From positions 832,501 through 896,500 of the forward strand of contig NC_008343.2 of NCBI RefSeq assembly GCF_000014285.2: a stretch of DNA of 64,000 nt, given 5' to 3'. The DNA is from Granulibacter bethesdensis CGDNIH1 (GTDB taxonomy: Bacteria > Pseudomonadota > Alphaproteobacteria > Acetobacterales > Acetobacteraceae). Shown one piece after another: positions 1-11,356 of this stretch. The translations under genes were made by a program, and so were the position numbers. Every line of letters starts with the position of its first letter. Position 1 is the stretch's first letter. The notes under the pieces were generated by a model. It did not search any database. It saw only the letters and a program-made list of their open reading frames with translations, and was not told the origin of the DNA.

Positions 1-70
<70 letters not shown>

Positions 71-114
71 TGATGATCGGCCGCTTTTTGAGGAAGCGGC
101 TGGTTTGATGTGAT

Positions 115-190
115 GGGGGTGTAGCTCAGCTGGGAGAGCACCTGCTTTGCAAGCAGGGGGTCGTCGGTTCGAACCCGATCACCTCCACCA
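115..190 (+). tRNA. tRNA-Ala (TGC anticodon)
   Basis: A complete 76-nt cloverleaf. The acceptor stem starts GGGGGTG and pairs with CACCTCC near the 3' end. The anticodon loop carries TGC, the T loop is the standard TTCGAAC, and CCA is encoded at 188-190. It lies in the rRNA operon spacer 44 nt after tRNA-Ile. Confidence 0.97.
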
Positions 191-546
191 TTGCGTGTGG
201 TGACTGGCGGTTTGCCGACCGGTTCCCTTATCGTCGCATGGGTTAAAAATTTCCGGTGATAGTCTGGCCCCGGTCGGGTTCTGATATCATGCGGGATGGG
301 CCTTCTTGTTGAAGGCTCTGCTATTTGTTCTTTGTTATGGTGAATATGTTCTGGTGCGCCTCTGCGCATGCCTTGACCGGTTGTCTGACCGGATTGACGG
401 GGAGACCTGTCGTCCACGGTGAAGGGTATCATGATCAGAGGCGTTTAAGATGTGCTGAGTAAAATCACGCAGAAGCGTTGCACTGAAAGGTGTGGATGTC
501 TTCTGTGCATGATGAGCACGGATTGGTTGACCGATCTGTGTTAGCT
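191..546 (+). other. rRNA internal transcribed spacer with boxA-like element
   Basis: The spacer between tRNA-Ala and mature 23S has no credible gene. Open frames across it, on either strand, run through tRNA or rRNA and are not coding. At 325-337 there is TTGTTCTTTGTTA, which resembles the boxA antitermination element found in rRNA leaders and spacers. The 3' part (from 490) forms the left arm of the pre-23S processing stem. Confidence 0.55.
490..514 (+). repeat. pre-23S processing stem, left arm (right arm 3287-3311)
   Basis: Bases 490-514 are complementary to 3287-3311 over 25 positions with one mismatch (T499 opposite T3302). The arms lie just outside the mature 23S ends. In bacterial rRNA operons such stems are formed by the precursor and cut by RNase III, so this is assigned as the 23S processing stalk. 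Only the complementarity is seen directly. Confidence 0.75.
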
Positions 547-3283
<2,737 letters not shown>

Positions 3284-3382
3284 TTCCATCATGCACAGAA
3301 GTCATCCACACATGACAAACAGCACATCCTAAAAAACACCAGAACATCCCATCACAACACCACCCAAAAAGGTGGGTTGGAC

Positions 3383-3500
3383 GACCTGGTGGCTATGGCG
3401 GGGAAACTACACCCGATCCCATCCCGAACTCGGACGTGAAATGCCCCAGCGCCCATGGTACTGCATCTCAAGATGCGGGAGAGTAGGTCGCCGCCAGGTC
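3383..3500 (+). rRNA. 5S ribosomal RNA
   Basis: About 118 nt with the terminal helix GACCTGG/CCAGGTC and the conserved loop segments CCCATCCCGAACTCGG and GGGAGAGTAGGTC. Outside the mature molecule, 3371-3381 and 3502-3512 form a perfect 11-bp extension of the helix, which looks like the precursor processing stem. Confidence 0.95.
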
Positions 3501-3536
3501 TTCCAACCCACCCCTCACGCTACCTACCACCACAAA

Positions 3537-3613
<77 letters not shown>

Positions 3614-3784
3614 CTTCCAGACTTTGAAATAGAAACCATAAAGCCGATCCCTCAATAATAGGGATGGGCTTATTTTCGTATGTACCCAATACAATAAGCA
3701 CCCAAGCAGCGATTAGACACGCTGAAATGTGACTTATTGCAACGGCTACTCCCCATCGTACAACAAGATGATTACAGTCGTGGC

Positions 3785-4504
3785 ATGGAAATAGTGCCGC
3801 ATATTCTGATCGTTGATGATGACCGGGAAATCAGGGAACTCTTGGCCAGATTCCTGGAGAAAAACCGTTTCCGTGTGACCGCAGTCCGTGATAGCCGCGA
3901 GGCGCGTCGGGCTTGGGTCAACGGGCATTTTCAGCTGCTTGTTCTTGATTTGATGTTGCCGGGGGAAGGTGGCCTTGATCTGGCTCGCTGGGTTAGGTCC
4001 CAGTCTTTGGTTCCGATCGTTATGCTGACAGCCATGGGTGAGGAGACGGATCGCATCGTGGGCCTTGAAATCGGTGCTGATGACTATGTTGCCAAACCTT
4101 TTAACCCCAGGGAATTGCTTGCTCGTATCCGTGCGGTTCTCAGGCGGACAGAAGGAGAATTGAGAACCGTTGAGACAGCCAATCAGAAGAGCAGGCGTTT
4201 TGCCGGATGGGTATTGGAGCCAGCCCGCAGGCGTCTGATCAATCCGCAAGGGGCGGAAGTTCCCTTGACCGGGGGAGAATACGATTTGCTGAGCGCGTTG
4301 GTGGATCGTCCTAACCGTGTTTTGACCCGTGATATGCTACTTGATCTGCTGCGGGGGCGTCAGGCTGGCCCCTTTGATCGGGCGATTGATGTGGCAATCA
4401 GCCGTCTGCGCCGTAAGTTGGAAGATGATGGTCGTCAGTCGCAACTGATCAAAACGGTTCGGAGCGGTGGATACGTGCTGGCTGCCACCGTTGAAATGAT
4501 CTGA
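3785..4504 (+). CDS. OmpR-family two-component response regulator
   Basis: A 239-aa DNA-binding response regulator. The receiver domain (about residues 5-118) has the acidic cluster Asp11-13, phospho-acceptor Asp55 in VLDLMLPG and Lys104 in AKPF. A winged-helix domain (about 140-235) ends in the recognition segment AIDVAISRLRRKLE followed by the RSGGYVL hairpin. The ATG at 3785 is chosen because it gives the usual short N-terminus. A TTG at 3737 in frame would add 16 residues, and neither start has a strong ribosome binding site. It is followed 25 nt later by a sensor kinase, its obvious partner. The stimulus is unknown. The pair resembles OmpR/EnvZ rather than a metal- or phosphate-specific pair, but that is only family resemblance. 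Confidence 0.93.
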   Translation: MEIVPHILIVDDDREIRELLARFLEKNRFRVTAVRDSREARRAWVNGHFQLLVLDLMLPGEGGLDLARWVRSQSLVPIVMLTAMGEETDRIVGLEIGADDYVAKPFNPRELLARIRAVLRRTEGELRTVETANQKSRRFAGWVLEPARRRLINPQGAEVPLTGGEYDLLSALVDRPNRVLTRDMLLDLLRGRQAGPFDRAIDVAISRLRRKLEDDGRQSQLIKTVRSGGYVLAATVEMI

Positions 4505-4529
4505 TGACCTTCATTGCTGCGTTTCAGTC

Positions 4530-5966
4530 ATGATGAGGCTTCCATTATGGCCACGTAGTCTCGCCAACCGCACGGCGCTGGTTTTGACCAGTGTTCTGGT
4601 CATTGTTCAGTTGGCGGGGCTGGCCATTCATGCTCTGGATCGCATTGATCTTCAGCAACTGGCTCAGGCAAGATATGCAGGAAGTCGCATATCGCTGATT
4701 TATCGCAGCGTCATGTCGGTTCCTCCGGAAGAGCGCCAGGCGTTGATCCAGCGTATGGATCTGCCGCCCGGTTATCGGCTGGCTCTGAGCCAATCTCCTC
4801 CTCTGGGTGATACCCAGCCTATTCCGCAGACATGGATGCAATTGCTGCGGGCGGGGATGAGTTTCGGTCCTCCGATGCAGGAGGTCCATCCAGTCAGTAT
4901 TATTGTCAGGTTGGACAGGCCCCAGCGGATGCTGCAGGTGAGTCTGCAGATGCCATCTGTTAAAGATGAAATGGATAATAAGATGCATGAGCATCTATCC
5001 GGTGAGTCTGAAGGCAGGTCTCCTTCCTGGCATCCTTTGGTTGGAAAAGCAGGGAAACAGTGGCTGACGTTGTACATTCCGCTTCCGCCTGTTGAACCGT
5101 GGCATTCACCAACATTTCTGGCGGCTTTTATTCTGATGACGTTAACAGCCGCATGTCTAAGCATTTGGGCAACCCGTCGTCTGATTGCCCCTGTGCGTAC
5201 CCTGTCTCATGCTGCCGAAGCATTAGGGCGTGACGTGAATGCCCCACCGTTAGAGGAAAAGGGGCCGCGTGAAATTGTTCAGGCGGCGCAGATATTTAAT
5301 GTGATGGCGGCCCGTATCCGTCGCTTTGTACAGGACCGGACTTTCATTCTATCCGCCATTGGTCATGATCTGCGGACGCCAATCACCCGGCTCAAATTAC
5401 GCGCGGAATTTATTGATGATGAAGAACTGCGCCGGCGCATGATCGCCGATCTGGATGAACTTGAAGAAATGGTCAGTGCCACTCTGGCATTCGGGCGAGA
5501 TGCCGATATGCAGGAGCCGATGGTACTGCTTGATTTACCAGAACTGGCAAAGACAATTCTTGATGAAGCAGTTGATGCGCGTCCAGACTATACCGAGCGG
5601 CTTCACTATATAGGTCCAGATCATTTGCCTGTACGTGGAAGAACATTGCCACTGAAGCGGGCGATAACGAATCTGCTGAATAATGCGCTCGCCTATGGGG
5701 GCAGCGCGACCATACGGATTAGCCTGTCTGTGAATGGAATGGTCAGGATGGACATCGAGGATGAGGGACCGGGTATTCCGCCCGAGGATATGGAGAGGGT
5801 CTTCGACCCTTACCAAAGGCTGGAAGGTAGCCGCAGCAGGGAAACCGGTGGATTTGGTCTGGGGCTGCCCATTGCCCGCAATATTCTACGTGCTCATGGC
5901 GGTGATGTCGTGCTTAGCAATCGCCGCGAGGGAGGGGCCTGTGCCTCGGTCACCTTACCTGTTTAA
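4530..5966 (+). CDS. EnvZ-like membrane sensor histidine kinase
   Basis: A 478-aa kinase partner of the preceding regulator. It has two membrane segments (about 14-34 and 195-213) flanking a periplasmic domain of about 160 residues. A HAMP linker (about 214-267) follows, then a dimerisation domain with phospho-acceptor His279 in GHDLRTPITRLKL. The ATPase domain has N box NLLNNALAYG (Asn385), G1 box DEGPGIP and G2 box GFGLGLPIA. All catalytic motifs are intact. The HDLRTP(I/L) form of the H box is typical of the EnvZ group. The signal is not deducible from sequence. Confidence 0.93.
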   Translation: MMRLPLWPRSLANRTALVLTSVLVIVQLAGLAIHALDRIDLQQLAQARYAGSRISLIYRSVMSVPPEERQALIQRMDLPPGYRLALSQSPPLGDTQPIPQTWMQLLRAGMSFGPPMQEVHPVSIIVRLDRPQRMLQVSLQMPSVKDEMDNKMHEHLSGESEGRSPSWHPLVGKAGKQWLTLYIPLPPVEPWHSPTFLAAFILMTLTAACLSIWATRRLIAPVRTLSHAAEALGRDVNAPPLEEKGPREIVQAAQIFNVMAARIRRFVQDRTFILSAIGHDLRTPITRLKLRAEFIDDEELRRRMIADLDELEEMVSATLAFGRDADMQEPMVLLDLPELAKTILDEAVDARPDYTERLHYIGPDHLPVRGRTLPLKRAITNLLNNALAYGGSATIRISLSVNGMVRMDIEDEGPGIPPEDMERVFDPYQRLEGSRSRETGGFGLGLPIARNILRAHGGDVVLSNRREGGACASVTLPV

Positions 5967-6002
5967 CGAGACGTGACCGAGGGGAGGAGACGGAACGGAA
6001 CT

Positions 6003-7094
6003 TTACGCAGCTGCGGAAGCAGGCTCCTTGACGACGATACGGGTCCATCCATGGGTATCAGCCAAGGTGCCGTACTGGATACCAATGATGGTGTCATAGA
6101 GTTTCTGGGTCAGATCACCGATCTTTCCCCGATTGATGATGATCTTCTGCCCACGATAGCCAAGCTCCCCGATCGGAGAGATCACGGCGGCCGTGCCTGT
6201 CCCCCACATTTCAGCAAGATCGCCACGCTCGGCCGCTGCCATCACCTCATGGATGGAAATGGGGCGCTCATTGACTGTCATGCCCCATTCACGCATCAGA
6301 GTCAGGACAGAATCCCGCGTGACGCCGGCCAGGATTGTCCCGGAACTGAGGGGAGGGGTAATCACTTCATTCCCGATGCGCAGCATGATGTTCATTGTTC
6401 CGACCTCATCGAGATATTCACGATGAACGCCATCCAACCACAGAACCTGCGTATATCCTTCGGCTTGCGCATCCCGGGCGGCCTGCAAGCTGGCTGCATA
6501 GTTTCCCGCTGTTTTGGCGGCACCCAGCCCCCCCTGGACGGCGCGGACATGGGTATCGGTGGCCAGAATTTTCACAGGATTCAGCCCCTCCGCATAATAC
6601 GCGCCGACAGGGGAAAGAATCACGAAATAGATATAGCTATGAGAGGGATGCACCCCCAGAAACGTTTCCGAAGCAATGACGGTCGGACGAATGTAGAGAG
6701 AGGTTCCGGCCTTGCCCGGAACCCAGTCTTGATCCACCTGCACCAAAGCCGCGATCGACTCCTCAATCAAAGCCGGGTCTAACTGGGGAATACACAGCTT
6801 TTCACAGGACTGGTTCAGGCGTTCAGCGTGGCGGGATGGCCTGAAAATACGGACGGCGCCATCTGCGCCCCGGAAAGCCTTCAGTCCGTCGAACACGGAC
6901 TGGGCATAGTGCAGGACGCAGCAGGCCGGATCGAAGGTGAACGGAGCGTACGGTACAATACGAGGGTCGTGCCAACCTTGCCCTTCATCATAGTTCATAA
7001 TGAACATATGGTCTGAGAACGTCCGCCCGAAGCGTAAATCATCATCATGAGGACGCTGTTTCGGAGATGTCGTTCGTGTGACCGGAAAAGACAT
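6003..7094 (-). CDS. ilvE: branched-chain amino acid aminotransferase (class IV, PLP-dependent)
   Basis: A 363-aa fold-type IV aminotransferase that would catalyse the last step of leucine, isoleucine and valine synthesis, and their first catabolic step, using glutamate/2-oxoglutarate. The PLP lysine lies in LGAAKTAGNYAAS, and the EVGTMN segment and SIYIRP-like stretch are typical of the larger BCAT form. The ATG at 7094 is chosen because AGGAG lies 10 nt upstream and the protein then begins like other BCATs. An upstream ATG at 7154 would add 20 residues of doubtful sequence. The gene stands alone, convergent with the kinase gene. Confidence 0.9.
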   Translation of the reverse strand: MSFPVTRTTSPKQRPHDDDLRFGRTFSDHMFIMNYDEGQGWHDPRIVPYAPFTFDPACCVLHYAQSVFDGLKAFRGADGAVRIFRPSRHAERLNQSCEKLCIPQLDPALIEESIAALVQVDQDWVPGKAGTSLYIRPTVIASETFLGVHPSHSYIYFVILSPVGAYYAEGLNPVKILATDTHVRAVQGGLGAAKTAGNYAASLQAARDAQAEGYTQVLWLDGVHREYLDEVGTMNIMLRIGNEVITPPLSSGTILAGVTRDSVLTLMREWGMTVNERPISIHEVMAAAERGDLAEMWGTGTAAVISPIGELGYRGQKIIINRGKIGDLTQKLYDTIIGIQYGTLADTHGWTRIVVKEPASAAA

Positions 7095-7531
7095 TAGCCG
7101 GGAACTCCTGGGCAGTAGGACCGAAACAGCACGGTAGGCAGGTATAGCAGCCACCGATCAAGAAACCTCTCAGTGCGACGACCAAGCGATCTGTCACATA
7201 TTTAAGGCGATGTTGCGGTGGTGCACAGCTTAAATGCTCAGAGATAGTCGCTATGCTGCCGTGCAGCATCGGCGGGGCACTCCAGCATAATGGGTGCAAA
7301 AACAAGCTAAAATTTAAATCATCGGTTATAACCGTATGGTTGAAAATCTTTGTTCATAATATTATTATAGTAATAATAAAAATAACTAAAGGTTGATTTA
7401 TAATAGAAAAAAATATTCTATAAGTATATAAAATATATTTGACTGATTATTTATTTATAAAAATAGTAAAATTGCTTGAATGAAATCTATTTCATCGTCT
7501 AACAGAACGTTGGGAAGCGGAGGGTTATTCC
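7095..7531. promoter_or_regulatory. intergenic region with extreme AT-rich block
   Basis: 437 bp without a credible gene between the aminotransferase and the repeat protein (transcribed apart). Counting 7321-7500 by hand gives 33 G+C of 180 (about 18 percent), in a window that otherwise appears well above 50 percent. The block directly precedes the repeat-protein gene, whose ribosome binding site GGAGG is at 7519-7523. This composition is typical of a promoter under a nucleoid-protein silencer or of recently acquired DNA. No specific operator could be defined. Confidence 0.6.
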
Positions 7532-8878
7532 ATGTCCAGCGTTGTCACTGTTCCAGGTGCCAGTGGTACCGACGCCTATAGTACAAACTTCACGATTAAT
7601 TATTATTCCAACCTTGGGTTGCTTTCAAAGCAGCTTCTGGATAGTGTTCTGCCACAGAATTATTCGGTTAATAAGCCGAATACTGTGATCAATCCGATAT
7701 CTTCAACAAACATGTCGGATAGCGTCACTATTTTTGAGCCAGGATCAAATGCACGTGTCAGTATTCCGCAGGGATACGAGGTTTCTGTGCTTGCTCCCAT
7801 AGCAGCGGGAGCCGTCTCCAATACGGTTTATTTCAACCAGAACACTCTCGATAATCAGCTTATCTTCTTTGGGCAGGCAGGTAATCTTCTGCAGCTCGAA
7901 CAAGGATCTGGCACTGTTGTGGGGTCTCTTGGTGATAATACAATCGTTGGCGGAACCACTGGCGCATGGTCTGTTATGACCGATGGCGGGAGTAGTACTG
8001 CAGGAAGCCTGGTTTTCGGAAACAATTCTTCCATGCAGGTCGCCTCTTTGGGAACGGACACTTTTGTCGGCGGCTCTGGGGTTGCGACCGTGGCAACCTA
8101 CGGTAATGGCTCGGAAATCTGGGGTGGGCAGAGTGGTTCCTCCCTCAGCTTCACCAGCCATTCTGACGGTATTGATACGTATATGGGGGGGGCTGGCTCT
8201 GATACGGTATTCGCCGAAAGCAGCGGTGGTTTTTATCAGGGTGGATCCGGTAACCTCACTTTCGTCAATGATACGGGCAGCCCGACTCTATTCGGGGGTT
8301 CCGGTTCGGAAACGCTGTTCAGTGGCAGCGGCAATGGTCTGTATATTCAGGGCAGCGGTGCGTTCTCGCTCACCAATGGTGGTGGCACGCAACATGTCTT
8401 CGGCGGCTCTGTCGGTGGTGTTTACTATGGCGGCACGGGCGGTGAAATTGACGTGGCCCAATCCAGCGCCAGCAATACCTTCTTTGCGGGCAATGGTAAC
8501 GTAACCCTGTCCAGCGCTTTCTCTTCCGGTGATAACCTGTTTATAGGCGGAACAGGGCGGCAGTCCATCTTCGGCGGTTCTGGTGACGACACCTTCTTCG
8601 GTGGCGCTGGTACTGCCACTATCTTTGGTGGTGGTGGAGAAGATGTCTTTGCCGTGGTCAATGGTCAGGCCGGTGGTAACCTCAGCATCTATGGGTTTGA
8701 AGCCAGCTCTGATCTGGCTATCCTCGGATATGGTCAGACTGCGCAGGATGTTCTTAACGCTGCTCAGTCAACCGTTGTCGGTGGAGCATCCAGCCTGCAG
8801 ATTACCCTGTCTGACTCGACCACAATCACGCTGGTCGGGGTTAATCAGCTGAACCAGAATCAAATCACCACAACCTGA
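7532..8878 (+). CDS. glycine-rich beta-roll (RTX/hemolysin-like) repeat protein
   Basis: A 448-aa protein, poor in Lys, Cys and Arg and rich in Gly, Ser, Thr and Asn. After an N-terminal region of about 120 residues there are many short repeats of the form (V/L/I)FGGSG or FVGGSG, spaced by 15-20 residues (about 130-375). One clear RTX-type copy is GGSGDDTFFGGAG (about 351-363). The C-terminal 60 residues are non-repetitive. There is no Sec signal peptide, which fits a type I secreted or surface protein with a C-terminal signal, but no ABC exporter is nearby. The start has GGAGG 8 nt upstream, and a strong terminator follows. Function is not recognised. Adhesin, matrix protein or beta-roll filler are all possible. 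Confidence 0.75.
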   Translation: MSSVVTVPGASGTDAYSTNFTINYYSNLGLLSKQLLDSVLPQNYSVNKPNTVINPISSTNMSDSVTIFEPGSNARVSIPQGYEVSVLAPIAAGAVSNTVYFNQNTLDNQLIFFGQAGNLLQLEQGSGTVVGSLGDNTIVGGTTGAWSVMTDGGSSTAGSLVFGNNSSMQVASLGTDTFVGGSGVATVATYGNGSEIWGGQSGSSLSFTSHSDGIDTYMGGAGSDTVFAESSGGFYQGGSGNLTFVNDTGSPTLFGGSGSETLFSGSGNGLYIQGSGAFSLTNGGGTQHVFGGSVGGVYYGGTGGEIDVAQSSASNTFFAGNGNVTLSSAFSSGDNLFIGGTGRQSIFGGSGDDTFFGGAGTATIFGGGGEDVFAVVNGQAGGNLSIYGFEASSDLAILGYGQTAQDVLNAAQSTVVGGASSLQITLSDSTTITLVGVNQLNQNQITTT

Positions 8879-8901
8879 TTTTTGAGGCTGTCGAAAAGAA
8901 A

Positions 8902-8930
8902 GTCGCCAGGTTTTCCTGGCGGCTTTTTTT
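8902..8930 (+). terminator. Rho-independent terminator of the repeat-protein gene
   Basis: A 9-bp stem (8902-8910 with 8915-8923, one G-T pair), a TTTT loop, then seven T residues at 8924-8930. It lies 24 nt after the stop codon and between convergent genes. Confidence 0.9.
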
Positions 8931-8945
8931 GTCAAAAGTGCCAAA

Positions 8946-10259
8946 CTATTTTTTCTGAAGCCACATATTCCATCCGGGAGGTCTTATCGGAAACGAGATA
9001 ACCTTACCGGGTGCCGCATTTTGAAAACGGGCAACACTGTCGGAAAAACCCGCAGGAGAAACGACCAGCATATCCGGATAATGCCAGTCCATGACAATAC
9101 CAAACAGGGTTGTGCTGAGCAGCAGCATGCCAACCAGACGGATCGAACGTATTTTGGCCTGCAAGGTCACTACAAGAAGGGCCGTGAACCAGGCCAGAAT
9201 AGGCATCATATAATATCTGCCCCCTATTCCCGGCCGAGCAAGTGCTTGCCATTGTGGTTCCACCTTTGCCGCCAGAGGGGATATCATCGCCACTGTCAGC
9301 ATGAGGGCGGCAAATACCAGAAGCTTTCTGAAAGCAGAACTCCCGGTCTTGGCTGCCACTGCCAGCAAGAACATGCCAGAAACTGTCACGATAAATGGTA
9401 ACAGAGTGCTGTCTGCCCACCATGGCTGCCTGGATATCCAGGTGGCCCCGTTAAAACCGGCAAGCCCACCCACAAAAACTTGCAGCGAGACAATTTTGAA
9501 AAAACCGGAAACGGAAGCCCCGAGTGGTGCGGGGAGAGTGCGCGTGTGGTGAAACACCATCAGGAACCCGAGCTGGATCAATGCGGATGCCCCCATGATG
9601 ATGAGACGCCTTTGAGCCGCTGTATCCTTTCTCTGCCACCGCTCATAAACGGCAAATGGTGTCAGCAGAATTGAAAAGGGACCACTCAAGCCCGCAATGG
9701 CCAGACAGAAAGATTCCCAAATGGCTCCCCTGGTTGTTGCAGTGGCGGGGCTGATCACGATCAGAAAGCCCAGCAGTGCAAGATGCCATTGGGTGTTGGT
9801 CAGAATGACGAATTCCTCGAACCCGTAAGGCATGGTGATCATGAAACCACCCAGCAGAAAGCGAATTCGCCAGTCAGGTACGAGCGGCGCAAAACGGGAT
9901 GAGGTCACATATATTGCCGGGGCTGCCTGTATCAGAAGCGCAATCACAGCAAAAAAAACCGGCACATCTCCCAGTGGCAAAGATTGGGCCAGCAACGCTA
10001 CAATCCGGGAGGCAGTTTGCAGATAGCCTACATGAGGCAGCAATAAGCTCGACCATCCGTGCTGGTAGGCATTCTGATACCAGATGCCATCTTCAGCCCA
10101 CAAAGTGGCATGATGCAGACCAAGCGGATACCGGACAGCCAGTGTCACCAAACAGAAGGCGGAAAATAAGAGCCAATAAAACTGTTGGCGCTTCCACGGA
10201 ATCGAAGAAAGGAAATCGGGGGAGGGCTGCTGGTCTGTATGCTCAGGAGGCATTTGCAA
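8946..10259 (-). CDS. polytopic membrane protein, GT-C-like, unknown substrate
   Basis: A 437-aa integral membrane protein with about ten hydrophobic segments. After the first membrane segment an acidic Glu-Asp pair occurs in LWAEDGIWYQNAY. This is the position and form of the catalytic acidic motif in lipid-linked-sugar glycosyltransferases of the GT-C fold, so a polyprenyl-phosphosugar-dependent transferase is a reasonable guess. It is the last gene of a three-gene set and its start overlaps the acyltransferase end by 17 bp, so it is probably co-translated in surface-polysaccharide decoration. No family name is recognised. Confidence 0.7.
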   Translation of the reverse strand: MQMPPEHTDQQPSPDFLSSIPWKRQQFYWLLFSAFCLVTLAVRYPLGLHHATLWAEDGIWYQNAYQHGWSSLLLPHVGYLQTASRIVALLAQSLPLGDVPVFFAVIALLIQAAPAIYVTSSRFAPLVPDWRIRFLLGGFMITMPYGFEEFVILTNTQWHLALLGFLIVISPATATTRGAIWESFCLAIAGLSGPFSILLTPFAVYERWQRKDTAAQRRLIIMGASALIQLGFLMVFHHTRTLPAPLGASVSGFFKIVSLQVFVGGLAGFNGATWISRQPWWADSTLLPFIVTVSGMFLLAVAAKTGSSAFRKLLVFAALMLTVAMISPLAAKVEPQWQALARPGIGGRYYMMPILAWFTALLVVTLQAKIRSIRLVGMLLLSTTLFGIVMDWHYPDMLVVSPAGFSDSVARFQNAAPGKVISFPIRPPGWNMWLQKK

Positions 10260-11352
10260 ATCTTTGTTTTGGTCTCAATGACAGCAAAGGCATTTCGAAA
10301 TATCGAAAAGATGCCCATGATAGAATAAGAGGCAGAGTCATGATCATGACCGTACCCGTCCCGCGACCGATTTTGTCCTCAAGCACCCAGATATTGACGA
10401 GTTCCAGAATAGGAAGATGGAAAAGATATAGCCCGTAAGCCTGATTGCTGAGTGCCTTGACGGGTTTATCCAGCAGGACAGGTAGACGGCGGATCTGCAG
10501 CATGGCGGGAAGGCATAGACAGGCACCGATCTGGTACAAAGTCAGGATATAGGTTCGAAAATAGCGACCCGGCAGAGGGGTTGGAAACAGGAGTAGATGA
10601 ATGATCAGCCCCAGCCCCATCAGAAAAAACAGGTTGGGGTATAGGAAGAGCAGACTGTTTTTTCGCGACAGAACAGCAAGCAGCACACCCAATGCGATGC
10701 CATCCAGACGATGAATGACAATTGTGCCAGATGCCTGGGCAAATAATTCAGGCGTCAGAAAAAACCATCGCGCCAGATGGGGGGCGATGATCATTACGCC
10801 AAGGGCAAGACCGATCGCCCAGCTTTTACGAATAAGAAGACTTCCTAAAATGGCCAGGCTGCCAAAGATAACATAAAACCATTCTTCGATTGCCAGAGAC
10901 CATGTGACGGCATACCAGTTTTGCGACGGCAGCGGTGTCAGCAGATTTTGCGTGAATGTCGCATACTGAAGCAATGTCTGCACCAGATGCTCTGTGGGCG
11001 GATAAATAACTGCCAGCACTAGCAAGACTGCATAATACAGCGGAAGTGTCCGCGTCCAGCGCCGCAATAAGAAAATGCGCCAATTGGCGATACTCGGCCC
11101 TTTGTCGACGATATCAAGTATCAGACCACCCACAAGAAAACCACTGAGGGCAAAAAAAAGATCGACCCCCAGCAGCCCGAAATTAAACAGCCAGTTTTTT
11201 ACCGGTATGCCGAACCAGTGGGAAAATGTGCTGAGATAATGGATGAACAGAACACATAAAATGGCGCAGGCCCGGAAAATATCCAGACCTGCACAGCGTG
11301 TATGATAGCCTCCTGCATGACCATATGCAGAGGTGGCCGATGGTTGGGACAT
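10243..11352 (-). CDS. membrane O-acyltransferase (acyltransferase-3 / OafA-like)
   Basis: A 369-aa multi-spanning protein. The N-terminal signature GLDIFRACAILCVLFIHYL contains the conserved catalytic-type histidine (about residue 38). The second conserved motif RRWTRTLPLYY follows at about 96. These features define the acyltransferase-3 family, which moves acetyl or other acyl groups onto extracytoplasmic sugars. The gene starts 4 nt after the stop of the upstream giant glycosyltransferase and overlaps the downstream membrane protein, so acylation of the glycan made by this operon is the natural inference. Confidence 0.88.
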   Translation of the reverse strand: MSQPSATSAYGHAGGYHTRCAGLDIFRACAILCVLFIHYLSTFSHWFGIPVKNWLFNFGLLGVDLFFALSGFLVGGLILDIVDKGPSIANWRIFLLRRWTRTLPLYYAVLLVLAVIYPPTEHLVQTLLQYATFTQNLLTPLPSQNWYAVTWSLAIEEWFYVIFGSLAILGSLLIRKSWAIGLALGVMIIAPHLARWFFLTPELFAQASGTIVIHRLDGIALGVLLAVLSRKNSLLFLYPNLFFLMGLGLIIHLLLFPTPLPGRYFRTYILTLYQIGACLCLPAMLQIRRLPVLLDKPVKALSNQAYGLYLFHLPILELVNIWVLEDKIGRGTGTVMIMTLPLILSWASFRYFEMPLLSLRPKQRFANAS

Positions 11353-11356
11353 TTTC

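Noticed and set aside
7100-7125. GGAAC near the aminotransferase start as an EcfG promoter reading toward the repeat gene
   Set aside because: No CGTT-like -10 occurs 16-17 nt downstream.
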